Positions 44,325 to 52,546 of a stretch of DNA of 64,000 nt are shown here, in pieces. Made by a program: the position numbers and the translations under genes. Numbering within the stretch: position 1 is the stretch's first letter; each line of letters begins with the position of its first letter. The notes beneath the pieces are model-generated. The model searched no databases. It had not been told where the DNA came from and saw only the letters and a program-made list of their open reading frames with translations. The stretch is from Nocardioides speluncae (GTDB taxonomy: Bacteria > Actinomycetota > Actinomycetes > Propionibacteriales > Nocardioidaceae), in contig NZ_QEOO01000034.1 of assembly GCF_003121585.1 (NCBI RefSeq), positions 17,038 through 81,037 on the forward strand. The letters run 5' to 3'.

Positions 44325-46424
44325 GTGACCAAGCTCGACTGGACCGACCTCGACCAGCGGGCGGTCGACACCGCTCGGGTCCTGGCGATGGACTCGGTGC
44401 AGAAGGTCGGCAACGGCCATCCCGGTACGGCGATGAGCCTGGCGCCGGTCGCCTATCTCCTCTTCCAGAAGCGGATGCGCCACAACCCCGCCGACCCGGC
44501 CTGGGCAGGCCGCGACCGGTTCGTGCTCTCCTGCGGCCACTCGAGCATCACCCTCTACACCCAGCTCTACCTCGGCGGCTTCGGGCTCGAGCTCGAGGAC
44601 CTCAAGCGGCTGCGCGTCTGGGGCAGCAAGACCCCTGGCCACCCCGAGCACGGCCATACCGCGGGCGTCGAGACCACCACCGGCCCGCTCGGCCAGGGTG
44701 TCGCCAACGCGGTCGGCATGGCGATGGCGGCCCGCCGCGAGCGTGGCCTGCTCGATCCCGACGCCGAGGACGGCAACAGCCCATTCGACCACCGGATCTA
44801 CGCCTTGTGCTCCGACGGTGACCTCGAGGAGGGCGTGAGCGGCGAGGCGTCCTCGATCGCCGGCCATCAGCAGCTCGGCAACCTCACGATGATTTACGAC
44901 GACAACGACATCTCGATCGAGGGCGACACCGACATCGCCTTCAGTGAGAACGTCGCGGCCCGCTACGAGGCGTACGGCTGGCACGTCCAGACCATCGACT
45001 GGAGAAACGGCGGCAAGGAGTACGTCGAGGACGTCCAGGCCGTCTGGCATGCGTTGGAGGCGGCTGACAAGGTCACCGACAAGCCGAGCCTGATCGTGCT
45101 GCGCACGATCATCGCCTGGCCCGCCCCGAACGCGCAGGACACCGGCAAGGCACACGGCTCCGCGCTTGGCGAAGAGGAGGTCGCCGCCACCAAGAAGGTG
45201 CTCGGCTTCGACCCGGCGCAGACCTTCGAGGTCCGCAAGGACGTTCTCGAGCACACGCGCAGCCTGGTCAAGCGGGGCCGGGCCGCCGAGGCGCAGTGGC
45301 GTGAGGAGTTCGACGCCTGGGCTGAGGCCAACCCCGAGCGCAAGGCACTCTTCGACCGGATGCTCACCCGCACCCTTCCCAACGGCTGGGCGGCCGCGCT
45401 GCCGTCGTACCAACCCGACGAGAAGGGCCTGGCCACCCGCAAGGCCTCCGGTGAGGTGCTCTCCGCGATCGCGCCCGAGCTGCCCGAGCTGTGGGGTGGC
45501 TCCGCGGACCTCGCCGAGTCCAACAACACCACGCCCAAGGGCGAGCCGTCGTTCGTGCCGAAGGAGTTCTCGACCAAGGAGTTCCAGGGCGACAAGTACG
45601 GGCGGGTGCTGCACTTCGGCATCCGCGAGCACGCCATGGGCTCGATCATGAACGGCATCGCACTGCACGGCGGCACCCGTGTGTACGGCGGCACGTTCCT
45701 GGTCTTCTCCGACTACATGCGGCCGGCGGTCCGCCTGGCCTCGCTGATGAAGCTTCCGGTCACCTATGTCTGGACCCACGACTCCATCGGCCTCGGCGAG
45801 GATGGCCCCACCCATCAGCCGGTCGAGCATCTCGCGGCCCTGCGCGCGATCCCCGGCCTCGACGTGGTGCGCCCCGCCGACGCCAACGAGACCGTCGCCG
45901 CCTGGAAAACAATCCTCGAGCACACCGATCGGCCGGCTGGTCTCTGCCTCACCCGCCAGAACGTCCCCACGTTCCCGCGCGGGAAGGACGGGTTCGCGAC
46001 GACCGATGGCGTCCGCCGAGGCGGCTACGTCCTGATCGACGCCGAGCGCGGCGCGCCCGACGTCGTACTCATCGGCACCGGGTCTGAAGTCCAGCTCGCG
46101 GTCGAGGCGCGGCGGATCCTCGCCGGCAAGGACATCGACGCGCGGGTCGTCTCGATGCCCTGCCGAGAGTGGTTCGACGCGCAGGACGAGGCCTACCGCG
46201 ACAGCGTGATCCCGCCGATCGTCAAGGCCCGGGTCAGCGTCGAGGCCGGCGTCGCCCAGGGCTGGCGCGAGGTCGTCGGCGACCACGGCCACATCGTGTC
46301 GCTTGACCACTTCGGCGCCTCGGCCGACTTCGCCACGATCTTCCGCGAGTTCGGGATCACCGCAGAGGCGGTCGCCCTGGCGGCGGAGGAGAGCCACTAC
46401 CTGTACAAGCGCGCCAAGCGATAA
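44325..46424 (+). CDS. tkt: Transketolase
   Basis: Thiamine-diphosphate transketolase (699 aa). ThDP/metal motif GDGDLEEGVSGEASS-like CSDGDLEEGVSGEASSIAGH near residue 165 with YDDNDISIEGDT; the second-domain Glu in FGIREHAMGS; the sugar-phosphate site HDSIGLGEDGPTHQPVEHLA. Works in the non-oxidative pentose-phosphate pathway with the next gene. GTG start with AGAGGAC ahead. Confidence 0.96.
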   Translation: MTKLDWTDLDQRAVDTARVLAMDSVQKVGNGHPGTAMSLAPVAYLLFQKRMRHNPADPAWAGRDRFVLSCGHSSITLYTQLYLGGFGLELEDLKRLRVWGSKTPGHPEHGHTAGVETTTGPLGQGVANAVGMAMAARRERGLLDPDAEDGNSPFDHRIYALCSDGDLEEGVSGEASSIAGHQQLGNLTMIYDDNDISIEGDTDIAFSENVAARYEAYGWHVQTIDWRNGGKEYVEDVQAVWHALEAADKVTDKPSLIVLRTIIAWPAPNAQDTGKAHGSALGEEEVAATKKVLGFDPAQTFEVRKDVLEHTRSLVKRGRAAEAQWREEFDAWAEANPERKALFDRMLTRTLPNGWAAALPSYQPDEKGLATRKASGEVLSAIAPELPELWGGSADLAESNNTTPKGEPSFVPKEFSTKEFQGDKYGRVLHFGIREHAMGSIMNGIALHGGTRVYGGTFLVFSDYMRPAVRLASLMKLPVTYVWTHDSIGLGEDGPTHQPVEHLAALRAIPGLDVVRPADANETVAAWKTILEHTDRPAGLCLTRQNVPTFPRGKDGFATTDGVRRGGYVLIDAERGAPDVVLIGTGSEVQLAVEARRILAGKDIDARVVSMPCREWFDAQDEAYRDSVIPPIVKARVSVEAGVAQGWREVVGDHGHIVSLDHFGASADFATIFREFGITAEAVALAAEESHYLYKRAKR

Positions 46425-46453
46425 CAGAGCCTCACCCCATCGGAGGAACGAAG

Positions 46454-47563
46454 ATGTCAGAGCGTCTGCAGCAACTCGCCGAAGCCGGGGTCTCGATTTG
46501 GCTCGACGACCTGTCCCGCGAGCGGATCGAGACCGGCAACCTAGCCGAGCTGATCAAGGACAAGTCCGTGGTCGGCGTGACCACCAACCCGTCGATCTTC
46601 GCGGCGGCACTCAAGGAGGGCGAGCGGTACGACGCGCAGGTGCGGTCGCTGGTCGCCGCCGGGGCGGACGTCGACTCGACCGTGTTCGAGCTGACAACGA
46701 CCGACGTACGCGACGCGTGCGATGTCTTGGCGCCGGCCTACGAGGCCACCGACGGCGTCGACGGCCGGGTCTCGATCGAGGTGGCGCCGGACCTGGCGCA
46801 CGACACCGACGCGACGGTCGAGTCCGCACGCGCCCTGTGGGCCGAGGTGGACCGCGAGAACCTCTTCATCAAGATCCCGGCGACCACCGAGGGCGGACCG
46901 GCGATCACGACCGTGATCGGTGAGGGGATCAGCGTCAACGTGACCCTGATCTTCGGCCTCGGCCGCTACCGCGAGGTGATGGAGTCCTACGTCGCCGGGC
47001 TCGAGGCGGCGCTGGCCGCCGGGCAGGACCTGTCCAAGATCCACTCGGTCGCCTCCTTCTTCGTCTCCCGGGTCGACACCGAGATCGACAAGCGGCTGGA
47101 GGCGCTCGGCTCGGAGGAGGCGCTCGGGCTGCGCGGCAAGGCAGGGGTCGCGAACGCGCGGCTCGCCTACCAGGCTTACCAGGAGTTCTTCACCGGGGAG
47201 CGCTGGCAGAAGCTCGCCGACGCCGGCGCGAACACCCAGCGTCCGCTGTGGGCCTCGACCGGAGTCAAGAACCCGGACTACCGCGACACGATGTATGTCG
47301 ACGACCTGGTCGTCGCGAACACCGTGAACACGATGCCCGAGAAGACGCTGGAAGCGGTGGCCGACCATGGCGAGATCGCGGGTGACCAGGTCACCACGAA
47401 CTACGCCCACGCATCGTCGGTGATGGCGGCGCTGGCCGCCGTCGGCGTCGAGTACGACGACGTGATCGCCGTACTCGAGAAGGAGGGCGTCGAGAAGTTC
47501 GTGACCTCGTGGAACGAGCTCCTCGGCACGGTCCAGGAGCAGCTCGAGGCCGCGCGCGGATGA
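46454..47563 (+). CDS. tal: Transaldolase
   Basis: Class I transaldolase (369 aa). VGVTTNPSIFAAAL at residue 37, the Schiff-base lysine in NLFIKIPATTEG near residue 140, and FGLGRYREVMESY. WASTGVKNPDY is also typical of the actinobacterial type. A GGAGGAACG ribosome site lies before the ATG, 29 bp after tkt. The end overlaps the pgi start (ATGA). Confidence 0.96.
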   Translation: MSERLQQLAEAGVSIWLDDLSRERIETGNLAELIKDKSVVGVTTNPSIFAAALKEGERYDAQVRSLVAAGADVDSTVFELTTTDVRDACDVLAPAYEATDGVDGRVSIEVAPDLAHDTDATVESARALWAEVDRENLFIKIPATTEGGPAITTVIGEGISVNVTLIFGLGRYREVMESYVAGLEAALAAGQDLSKIHSVASFFVSRVDTEIDKRLEALGSEEALGLRGKAGVANARLAYQAYQEFFTGERWQKLADAGANTQRPLWASTGVKNPDYRDTMYVDDLVVANTVNTMPEKTLEAVADHGEIAGDQVTTNYAHASSVMAALAAVGVEYDDVIAVLEKEGVEKFVTSWNELLGTVQEQLEAARG

Positions 47564-49197
47564 CCGCCTGGAACACCACCAAGGGTGAGGGCTTCGAGCT
47601 CTTCTTCGGCTACCCGGACGAGTCTGCGTTCGCCTCCGCGGTCGAGGAGCTCGTCGCCGACAAGGTGGCGAGCCGGCTCGCCGCCCAGGACAAGACGCTG
47701 TGGGGCAAGGCGGCCGAGGCGGAAGCCGGGAAGCGGCTGGCCTGGGTGTCGCTGGCGGACACCTCACGACCGCTGCTCGCCGAGATCGCCGAGCTGCGGT
47801 CCTCACTCGCCGAGTCGGGTGTGACTCGCGTGGTCCTCTGCGGCATGGGCGGCTCGTCGCTCGCGCCGGAGGTGATCTGTGGCGCAGCGGGCGTCGACCT
47901 CGTCGTACTCGACTCCTCCGACCCGGACTTCGTGCGTACCGCACTGGAGGAACGGCTGGCCGAGACGGTGGTCGTGGTGTCCAGCAAGTCCGGTGGCACC
48001 GTCGAGACCGACAGCCAGAAGCGCGCCTTCGAGAAGGCGTTCCGCGATGCCGAGATCGACCCGGCCGAGCGGATCGTGGTGGTCACCGATCCCGGCTCGC
48101 CGCTCGACGAGGCGGCGACGTCGGCGGGCTACCGCGTCTTCCGCGCGGACCCGTCGGTGGGCGGCCGCTACTCGGCGCTGACCGCGTTCGGGCTGGTGCC
48201 GAGCGGGCTGGCCGGTGCCGACATCGAGGCGCTGCTGGACGAGGCGGCGGCGATCCAGCCGGCCCTGGAGGCCGACGGCGACGACAACCCCGGGCTGCGG
48301 CTGGGCGCGCTGCTCGGCATCGCCAACCACGCCGGCGTCGACAAGCTGGTGCTGGCCAACGCCGGCGCGCCGTACGCCGGACTCGGTGACTGGGCGGAGC
48401 AGCTGGTCGCTGAGTCCACCGGCAAGGACGGCCTGGGCGTCCTGCCCGTGGTCGTCGAGAGCACCGACGCGCCCAACTTCGTCCCGAGCACGCCCGACGA
48501 GGTCCTCGTGACGTTCGGTCCGGAGTTCGTGTTCGACAAGGTCCGCCCGGCGTCGTCGTACGGCGCCACGATCGACGCGCCACTCGGTGCGCAGCTGCTG
48601 CTCTGGGAGTACGCCACCGCGGTGGCCGGACGCGTGATCGGCATCAACCCGTTCGACCAGCCCGACGTCGAGAGCGCCAAGGCCGCCGCGCGGTCGATGC
48701 TCGACGGTGCAGGAGCCGCTCCGTCGCCCGACTACACCGACGGGCACGTCCAGATCTACGCCTCGGGCGACTGGCTTCCGGACAGCGCCGAGTCGATCGC
48801 CGACGCGGTCACGGCACTGCTGGACCAGGTGACCGACCGCGGGTACGTCGCGGTCCAGGCTTACCTCGACCGGCACCGCGACGCAGCCCTCGAGGCCGTC
48901 CGGCCGGCGCTCGCGACCCGGACCGGCCGGCCGGTGACTTTCGGCTGGGGGCCGAGGTTCCTGCACTCCACCGGCCAGTACCACAAGGGTGGCCCGGCGA
49001 CCGGCATCTACCTGCAGATCACCGGCGTACCCGTGGCCGACCTGGACGTGCCGGACCGGCCGTTCACGTTCCACGAGTTCCTCACCTCGCAGGCGGTCGG
49101 CGACGGCCAGGTGCTCGCCCAGCACCGTCGTCCGATACTGCGGCTGCATGTCACCGACCTGGCCGCCCTCGACGTGGTCCGGAGCGCGTTGACGTGA
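47560..49197 (+). CDS. pgi: Glucose-6-phosphate isomerase
   Basis: Two SIS domains (545 aa): VLCGMGGSSLAPEVICGAA near residue 105, VVSSKSGGTVETDSQKRAF near residue 143 and the C-terminal FLHSTGQYHKGGPATGIYLQ. This PGI variant resembles the isomerase half of fused transaldolase-PGI proteins known from some bacteria. Here the two genes are separate but overlap by four bases. It interconverts glucose-6-P and fructose-6-P. It occupies the place where zwf and opcA would normally follow tal. Confidence 0.92.
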   Translation: MTAWNTTKGEGFELFFGYPDESAFASAVEELVADKVASRLAAQDKTLWGKAAEAEAGKRLAWVSLADTSRPLLAEIAELRSSLAESGVTRVVLCGMGGSSLAPEVICGAAGVDLVVLDSSDPDFVRTALEERLAETVVVVSSKSGGTVETDSQKRAFEKAFRDAEIDPAERIVVVTDPGSPLDEAATSAGYRVFRADPSVGGRYSALTAFGLVPSGLAGADIEALLDEAAAIQPALEADGDDNPGLRLGALLGIANHAGVDKLVLANAGAPYAGLGDWAEQLVAESTGKDGLGVLPVVVESTDAPNFVPSTPDEVLVTFGPEFVFDKVRPASSYGATIDAPLGAQLLLWEYATAVAGRVIGINPFDQPDVESAKAAARSMLDGAGAAPSPDYTDGHVQIYASGDWLPDSAESIADAVTALLDQVTDRGYVAVQAYLDRHRDAALEAVRPALATRTGRPVTFGWGPRFLHSTGQYHKGGPATGIYLQITGVPVADLDVPDRPFTFHEFLTSQAVGDGQVLAQHRRPILRLHVTDLAALDVVRSALT

Positions 49198-49928
49198 CCG
49201 CATTCGCGGACCCGACCGTCAAGGTACTCGCGACCGAGGCCGACGTGGTCGCCGAGGTGGCGACCGCGCTGGTCACCCGGCTCGCGGAGATCCAGTCGGT
49301 CGGCCGAGTACCGGCCATCGTGCTGACCGGCGGCACCATCGCGGCACTGGTCCACGCGGCGGTCGCCGTACATCCGCGGGCCCGCGACGTCGATTGGACG
49401 CGGGTGGAGATCTGGTACGGCGACGAGCGGTACGTCGCGGCCGACTCCCCCGACCGCAACGCCGTCCAGGCCCGGGAGTCGCTGCTCGACCACGTCCCGG
49501 TCAATGCGGACCTGGTGCACGAGATGCCGGCCGCCGACGGACCCTTCGGGCCGGACCTGGACGCTGCCGCCGCGGCGTACGCCTCGACGCTGCGTGCCGA
49601 GCCGTTCGACATCGTGATGCTCGGCATGGGACCGGACGGGCACTGCGCCTCTCTGTTCCCCGGCTTCCCGCAGGTGCACGCCGCCGGCCCGGTCGTCCCC
49701 GTCACCGGGTCCCCCAAGCCCCCACCCGAGCGGCTCTCCCTCACCATCCCCGCACTCAGCAACACCCGCGACATCTGGTTCCTGGTCAGTGGCGACGGGA
49801 AGGCCGACGCCGCGGCGCGGGCCCTCGCCCGAGACGCCCGCGTGGACGACGTCCCGGCCTCCGGCCCCCGCGGCCTAGAACGCACCGTCTGGTACCTCGA
49901 CACAGCAGCCGCCGCCCATCTGCGCTGA
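49194..49928 (+). CDS. pgl: 6-phosphogluconolactonase
   Basis: DevB-type lactonase (244 aa): ALTGG-like IVLTGGTIAALVHAA, WYGDERYVAADSPDRN near residue 78, and the catalytic region IVMLGMGPDGHCASLFPG. GTG start overlaps pgi (GTGA). Its substrate comes from glucose-6-phosphate dehydrogenase, whose gene is not in this cluster. The last codons and stop lie in the first unit of a repeat array. Confidence 0.94.
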   Translation: MTAFADPTVKVLATEADVVAEVATALVTRLAEIQSVGRVPAIVLTGGTIAALVHAAVAVHPRARDVDWTRVEIWYGDERYVAADSPDRNAVQARESLLDHVPVNADLVHEMPAADGPFGPDLDAAAAAYASTLRAEPFDIVMLGMGPDGHCASLFPGFPQVHAAGPVVPVTGSPKPPPERLSLTIPALSNTRDIWFLVSGDGKADAAARALARDARVDDVPASGPRGLERTVWYLDTAAAAHLR

Positions 49929-50009
49929 CCGGGCACTTTTGGCTGGTGCAGATGCGCTGACCGGGCATCTTTGGTTCGCGCAGAAGCGCCGACCGGGCAC
50001 GAATGGCGG
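49922..50009. repeat. Left repeat array of the nuclease cassette
   Basis: Three direct units begin at 49922, 49954 and 49986, an exact 32-bp period. Core GCTGACCGGGCACTTTTGG in unit 1, with CATCTTTGG in unit 2 and CACGAATGG in unit 3. Unit 1 contains the pgl stop codon. Inverted copies of units 1 and 3 lie on the other side of the gene at 51040-51094. Confidence 0.9.
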
Positions 50010-50030
50010 ACGACTTGAGCACCTGTGGAT

Positions 50031-50048
50031 AGAGAACGCACGTTCTCT
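50031..50048. promoter_or_regulatory. SOS (LexA) box
   Basis: AGAGAACGCACGTTCTCT: 8-bp perfect arms with a 2-bp centre, holding the core GAAC-GCAC-GTTC that fits the Gram-positive/actinobacterial LexA consensus (GAAC, N4, GTTC with RYRY centre). It ends 11 nt before the ATG of the nuclease-like gene, so that gene is probably damage-inducible. Confidence 0.7.
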
Positions 50049-50059
50049 GTAACCGAGCG

Positions 50060-51052
50060 ATGCTTTCGCGCATGTCTCGTCCGAGTTGGTGCTCCTCCGA
50101 CGTCGTGCTTCTCGACGAGGACTGTCCGTTGCCGTTCGACGTGCCGTTCACACCTCAGCAGGCGGCCACCGAAGGCGTACCACGCGGTGTCCTGCGGGTG
50201 CTGTACGAGCGCGGGCTGGTGCGGCGCCTGTTGCAAGGCGTCTACGGCGTCGCGCAACTCCCGGACACGATCGGCACCCGGTGCGCGGCGCTCCGCCTCG
50301 TTGTACCCGACTCGGCGATTGTGACCGATCGCACGGCTGCCTGGCTGCACGGCGTCGACATCCAGTACCGCAGCGCACCGTATGTGCCACCGCCGATCTC
50401 GGTCTTCAGCGCATCTGGGTCCCGGTTGCGCAGGCCGGGAGTCGCAAGCGGCATCCGTGGACTGCGCTCGCGAGACGTGACCCGGATCGACGGACTCCGA
50501 GTCACCACACCGCTGCGGACGGCCTGCGATCTCGGCCGGTTGTTGTGGCGCTTCGACGCCCTGGCAGCGCTCGACGGCTTCCTCCGGTTGGGAGTCGACC
50601 ACGACGAGCTGCTTGCCGAGGTCGAGCGGTACAAGGGCTATCGCGGCGTCCGTCAGCTGCGCGCGTTCGCACCGCTGGCCGACGGCCGCGCCGAGTCGCC
50701 GCCCGAGTCGGCACTACGACTGCACTGGTACGACGCCGGCCTGCCGCGACCCGAACCGCAGGTCTGGGTGTACGACGACGACGGCGTTGCCGTGTTCCGT
50801 GTCGACCTCGCGCTCGAGGAGGTGCTGTTCGGTGCCGAGTTCGACGGCAAGGAGTTCCACAGCTCAGACGAGGACCGGGATTACGACGCCGATCGCCGTG
50901 CCTGGATGACCGAGCACCGGAAGTGGACCTTCGAGATCTTCGAAGCCGAGGACATCTACGGCCGCCTGGCAGATCCCGGCCCAAGACTCCGCGCAGGAAT
51001 CGCGAAGGCTCGCCAATCGATCAGCCGGTGGACGCTGACCCGCCATTCGTGA
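50060..51052 (+). CDS. AbiEi-like / DUF559 (Vsr-like) endonuclease-domain protein
   Basis: 330-aa protein with two parts. Residues about 30-75 (TPQQAATEGVPRGVLRVLYE, RGLVRRLLQGVYG) form a winged helix like the AbiEi antitoxin N-terminal domain. Residues about 215-320 look like the DUF559/Vsr-type nuclease fold, with ESPPESALRLHWYDAGLPRP, an acidic FRVDLAL and EVLFGAEFDGKEFHSS. The Glu-Asp-Glu set (ESPPES, RVDLA, AEFDG) is the probable active site. It is preceded by an SOS box, and its stop codon lies in the right repeat array. It interrupts the conserved pgl-rbpA neighbourhood. No partner toxin gene is present. The in-frame ATG at 50072 is an alternative start. Confidence 0.82.
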   Translation: MLSRMSRPSWCSSDVVLLDEDCPLPFDVPFTPQQAATEGVPRGVLRVLYERGLVRRLLQGVYGVAQLPDTIGTRCAALRLVVPDSAIVTDRTAAWLHGVDIQYRSAPYVPPPISVFSASGSRLRRPGVASGIRGLRSRDVTRIDGLRVTTPLRTACDLGRLLWRFDALAALDGFLRLGVDHDELLAEVERYKGYRGVRQLRAFAPLADGRAESPPESALRLHWYDAGLPRPEPQVWVYDDDGVAVFRVDLALEEVLFGAEFDGKEFHSSDEDRDYDADRRAWMTEHRKWTFEIFEAEDIYGRLADPGPRLRAGIAKARQSISRWTLTRHS

Positions 51053-51094
51053 CCGGTCGCCGCGCTGACTAAACCAAAAGTGCCCGGTCAGCGC
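51040..51094. repeat. Right, inverted repeat array of the nuclease cassette
   Basis: 51074-51094 is an exact 21-bp reverse complement of 49922-49942. 51040-51063 is a reverse complement of 49986-50009 with two mismatches and contains the nuclease gene stop. The two right-hand units end 31 bp apart (51063, 51094). Together with the left array this frames the gene like terminal inverted repeats. Confidence 0.9.
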
Positions 51095-51104
51095 GCGCGC
51101 ACGC

Positions 51105-51464
51105 TCAGAAGATGATGTCGCCGTTCTTGCGGCGGGTACGAAGGAGTTGCAGGGCCTCGTCGAGGATGTCCTCGGCCTCCTTCTCGGAGCGCCGTTCCTT
51201 CACGTAGGCCAGGTGGGTCTTGTAGGGCTCGATCTTCGGCGCAGGGGGCGGGTTCTCGGAGTCCAGGCTCGCCGGGAGGCCACAACGTGGGCAGTCCCAG
51301 GACTCCGGGATCTGCGCGTCCACCGAGAAGGTCACCACGGACCGGTGATGGTGCGAGCAGAAGTAAGTCACGGTCTGCCGGGGTGCGGCCTCACCGCGCT
51401 CCGCCTCCCCCATTGGCCCGGCCCCCACCCGGCTACCACGAATGGCGTTTCCTCCACCAGCCAC
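51105..51464 (-). CDS. rbpA: RNA polymerase-binding protein RbpA
   Basis: Actinobacterial RbpA (119 aa), which binds RNA polymerase and the principal sigma factors and stabilises open complexes. Zinc-type segment FCSHHHRSVVTFSVDAQIPE with WDCPRCGLPA, then PYKTHLAYVKERRSEKEAE (the sigma-interaction region). MAGGGNAIRGSRVGAGPMGE is the normal N-terminus. It is the first core gene on the right of the cassette. Confidence 0.96.
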   Translation of the reverse strand: MAGGGNAIRGSRVGAGPMGEAERGEAAPRQTVTYFCSHHHRSVVTFSVDAQIPESWDCPRCGLPASLDSENPPPAPKIEPYKTHLAYVKERRSEKEAEDILDEALQLLRTRRKNGDIIF

Positions 51465-51481
51465 GAACTAACTTCCCTTCG

Positions 51482-51718
51482 TCAGGGGCGGTAGGCCATG
51501 AGCAGGCCCAACGCGACGATGCATGCAAACCAGATGACACCGATGCCGACCGTCAAACGATCGAGGTTGCGTTCAGCAACGGATGATCCGCCGAGACCGC
51601 TTGAGACACCGCCGCCGAACATGTCGGACAGGCCGCCCCCGCGGCCTTTGTGCAGCAAAACGAGCAGGATGAGCAGGGAGCTCGTGATCACGAGCAGGAC
51701 GGTGAAGAGAAGAATCAC
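51482..51718 (-). CDS. secG: Preprotein translocase subunit SecG
   Basis: Small SecYEG membrane subunit (78 aa) with two hydrophobic helices (residues 2-22 and 57-75) around the conserved loop HKGRGGGLSDMFGGGVSSGL. It helps protein export. It lies between tpiA and rbpA, as in other actinobacteria. Confidence 0.95.
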   Translation of the reverse strand: MILLFTVLLVITSSLLILLVLLHKGRGGGLSDMFGGGVSSGLGGSSVAERNLDRLTVGIGVIWFACIVALGLLMAYRP

Positions 51719-51748
51719 GATCGCTGATCCTACGTCACAAAAGGCTGA

Positions 51749-52546
51749 TCACAGCAAAGGCATGTCGTAGAAACGGCAGATGCCTCCGAACTCGTCGACC
51801 TGCAGACTTGCACCGCCGACGAGACAGCCGTCTACGTCCGTTTTGTCCATGATTCCGGCGACGTTGGCGGCCTTGACGGAGCCGCCGTACAGGATCCGGA
51901 CGGCGGCGGCCGTGTCGGCGCCGTGCACCTCCGCCACCTGCCCGCGGATCGCCGTACAGACCTCCTGCGCGTCGTCAGGGGTCGCCACCTCGCCGGTGCC
52001 GATCGCCCACACCGGCTCGTAGGCGATCACCAGCCCGGCGACCTGCTCGGCGCTCAGGCCGGCCAGTGAGCCGTCGACCTGAGCCATCGTGTGCGGGACG
52101 TGCTCGCCTGCCTGGCGTACGTCGAGACCCTCGCCGACGCAGACGATCGGGGTCATGCCGGCAGCGAGCACCTTCGCCGCCTTGGCGTTGACCACCTCGT
52201 CAGTCTCGGCGTGGTACTGCCGCCGCTCCGAGTGGCCGACGACGACGTACGTGCAGCCGAGCTTGGCCAGCATCGCCGCGGAGATCTCGCCGGTGTAGGC
52301 GCCGGGTTCGTGCGTCGACACGTCCTGGGCGCCGTACTTGATCGACAGCCGGTCGCCGTCGACCAGCGTCTGCACCGACCGCAGATCCGTGTACGGCGGC
52401 AGCACGGCCACCTCGACCTTGCCGTAGTCGTGCCGCTTGTCCGACAGCGTCCAGGCGAGCTTCTGGACCAGCACCACCGCTTCCTGGTGGTTGAGGTTCA
52501 TCTTCCAGTTGCCCGCCATCAGCGGGACCCGAGTGTGCTTGGCCAT
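51749..52546 (-). CDS. tpiA: Triosephosphate isomerase
   Basis: TIM (265 aa): GNWKMNLN at residue 12, the electrophilic His in VVGHSERRQYHAE, the catalytic Glu in AYEPVWAIGTGEVA and the phosphate loop YGGSVKAAN. Its ATG overlaps the pgk stop by one base (TGATG). Part of the lower glycolysis operon gap-pgk-tpiA-secG. Confidence 0.97.
   Translation of the reverse strand: MAKHTRVPLMAGNWKMNLNHQEAVVLVQKLAWTLSDKRHDYGKVEVAVLPPYTDLRSVQTLVDGDRLSIKYGAQDVSTHEPGAYTGEISAAMLAKLGCTYVVVGHSERRQYHAETDEVVNAKAAKVLAAGMTPIVCVGEGLDVRQAGEHVPHTMAQVDGSLAGLSAEQVAGLVIAYEPVWAIGTGEVATPDDAQEVCTAIRGQVAEVHGADTAAAVRILYGGSVKAANVAGIMDKTDVDGCLVGGASLQVDEFGGICRFYDMPLL

Noticed and set aside
44214..46397. Minus-strand open frame of about 727 codons
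   Set aside because: Exact antisense of tkt, without motifs or a ribosome site.
49922..50009. CRISPR or direct-repeat plasmid iterons
   Set aside because: Only three units with matching inverted copies on the other side of one gene; no replication gene.
50060..51052. Complete type IV toxin-antitoxin pair
   Set aside because: Only an AbiEi-like head is present, fused to a nuclease-like domain; there is no AbiEii toxin gene next to it.
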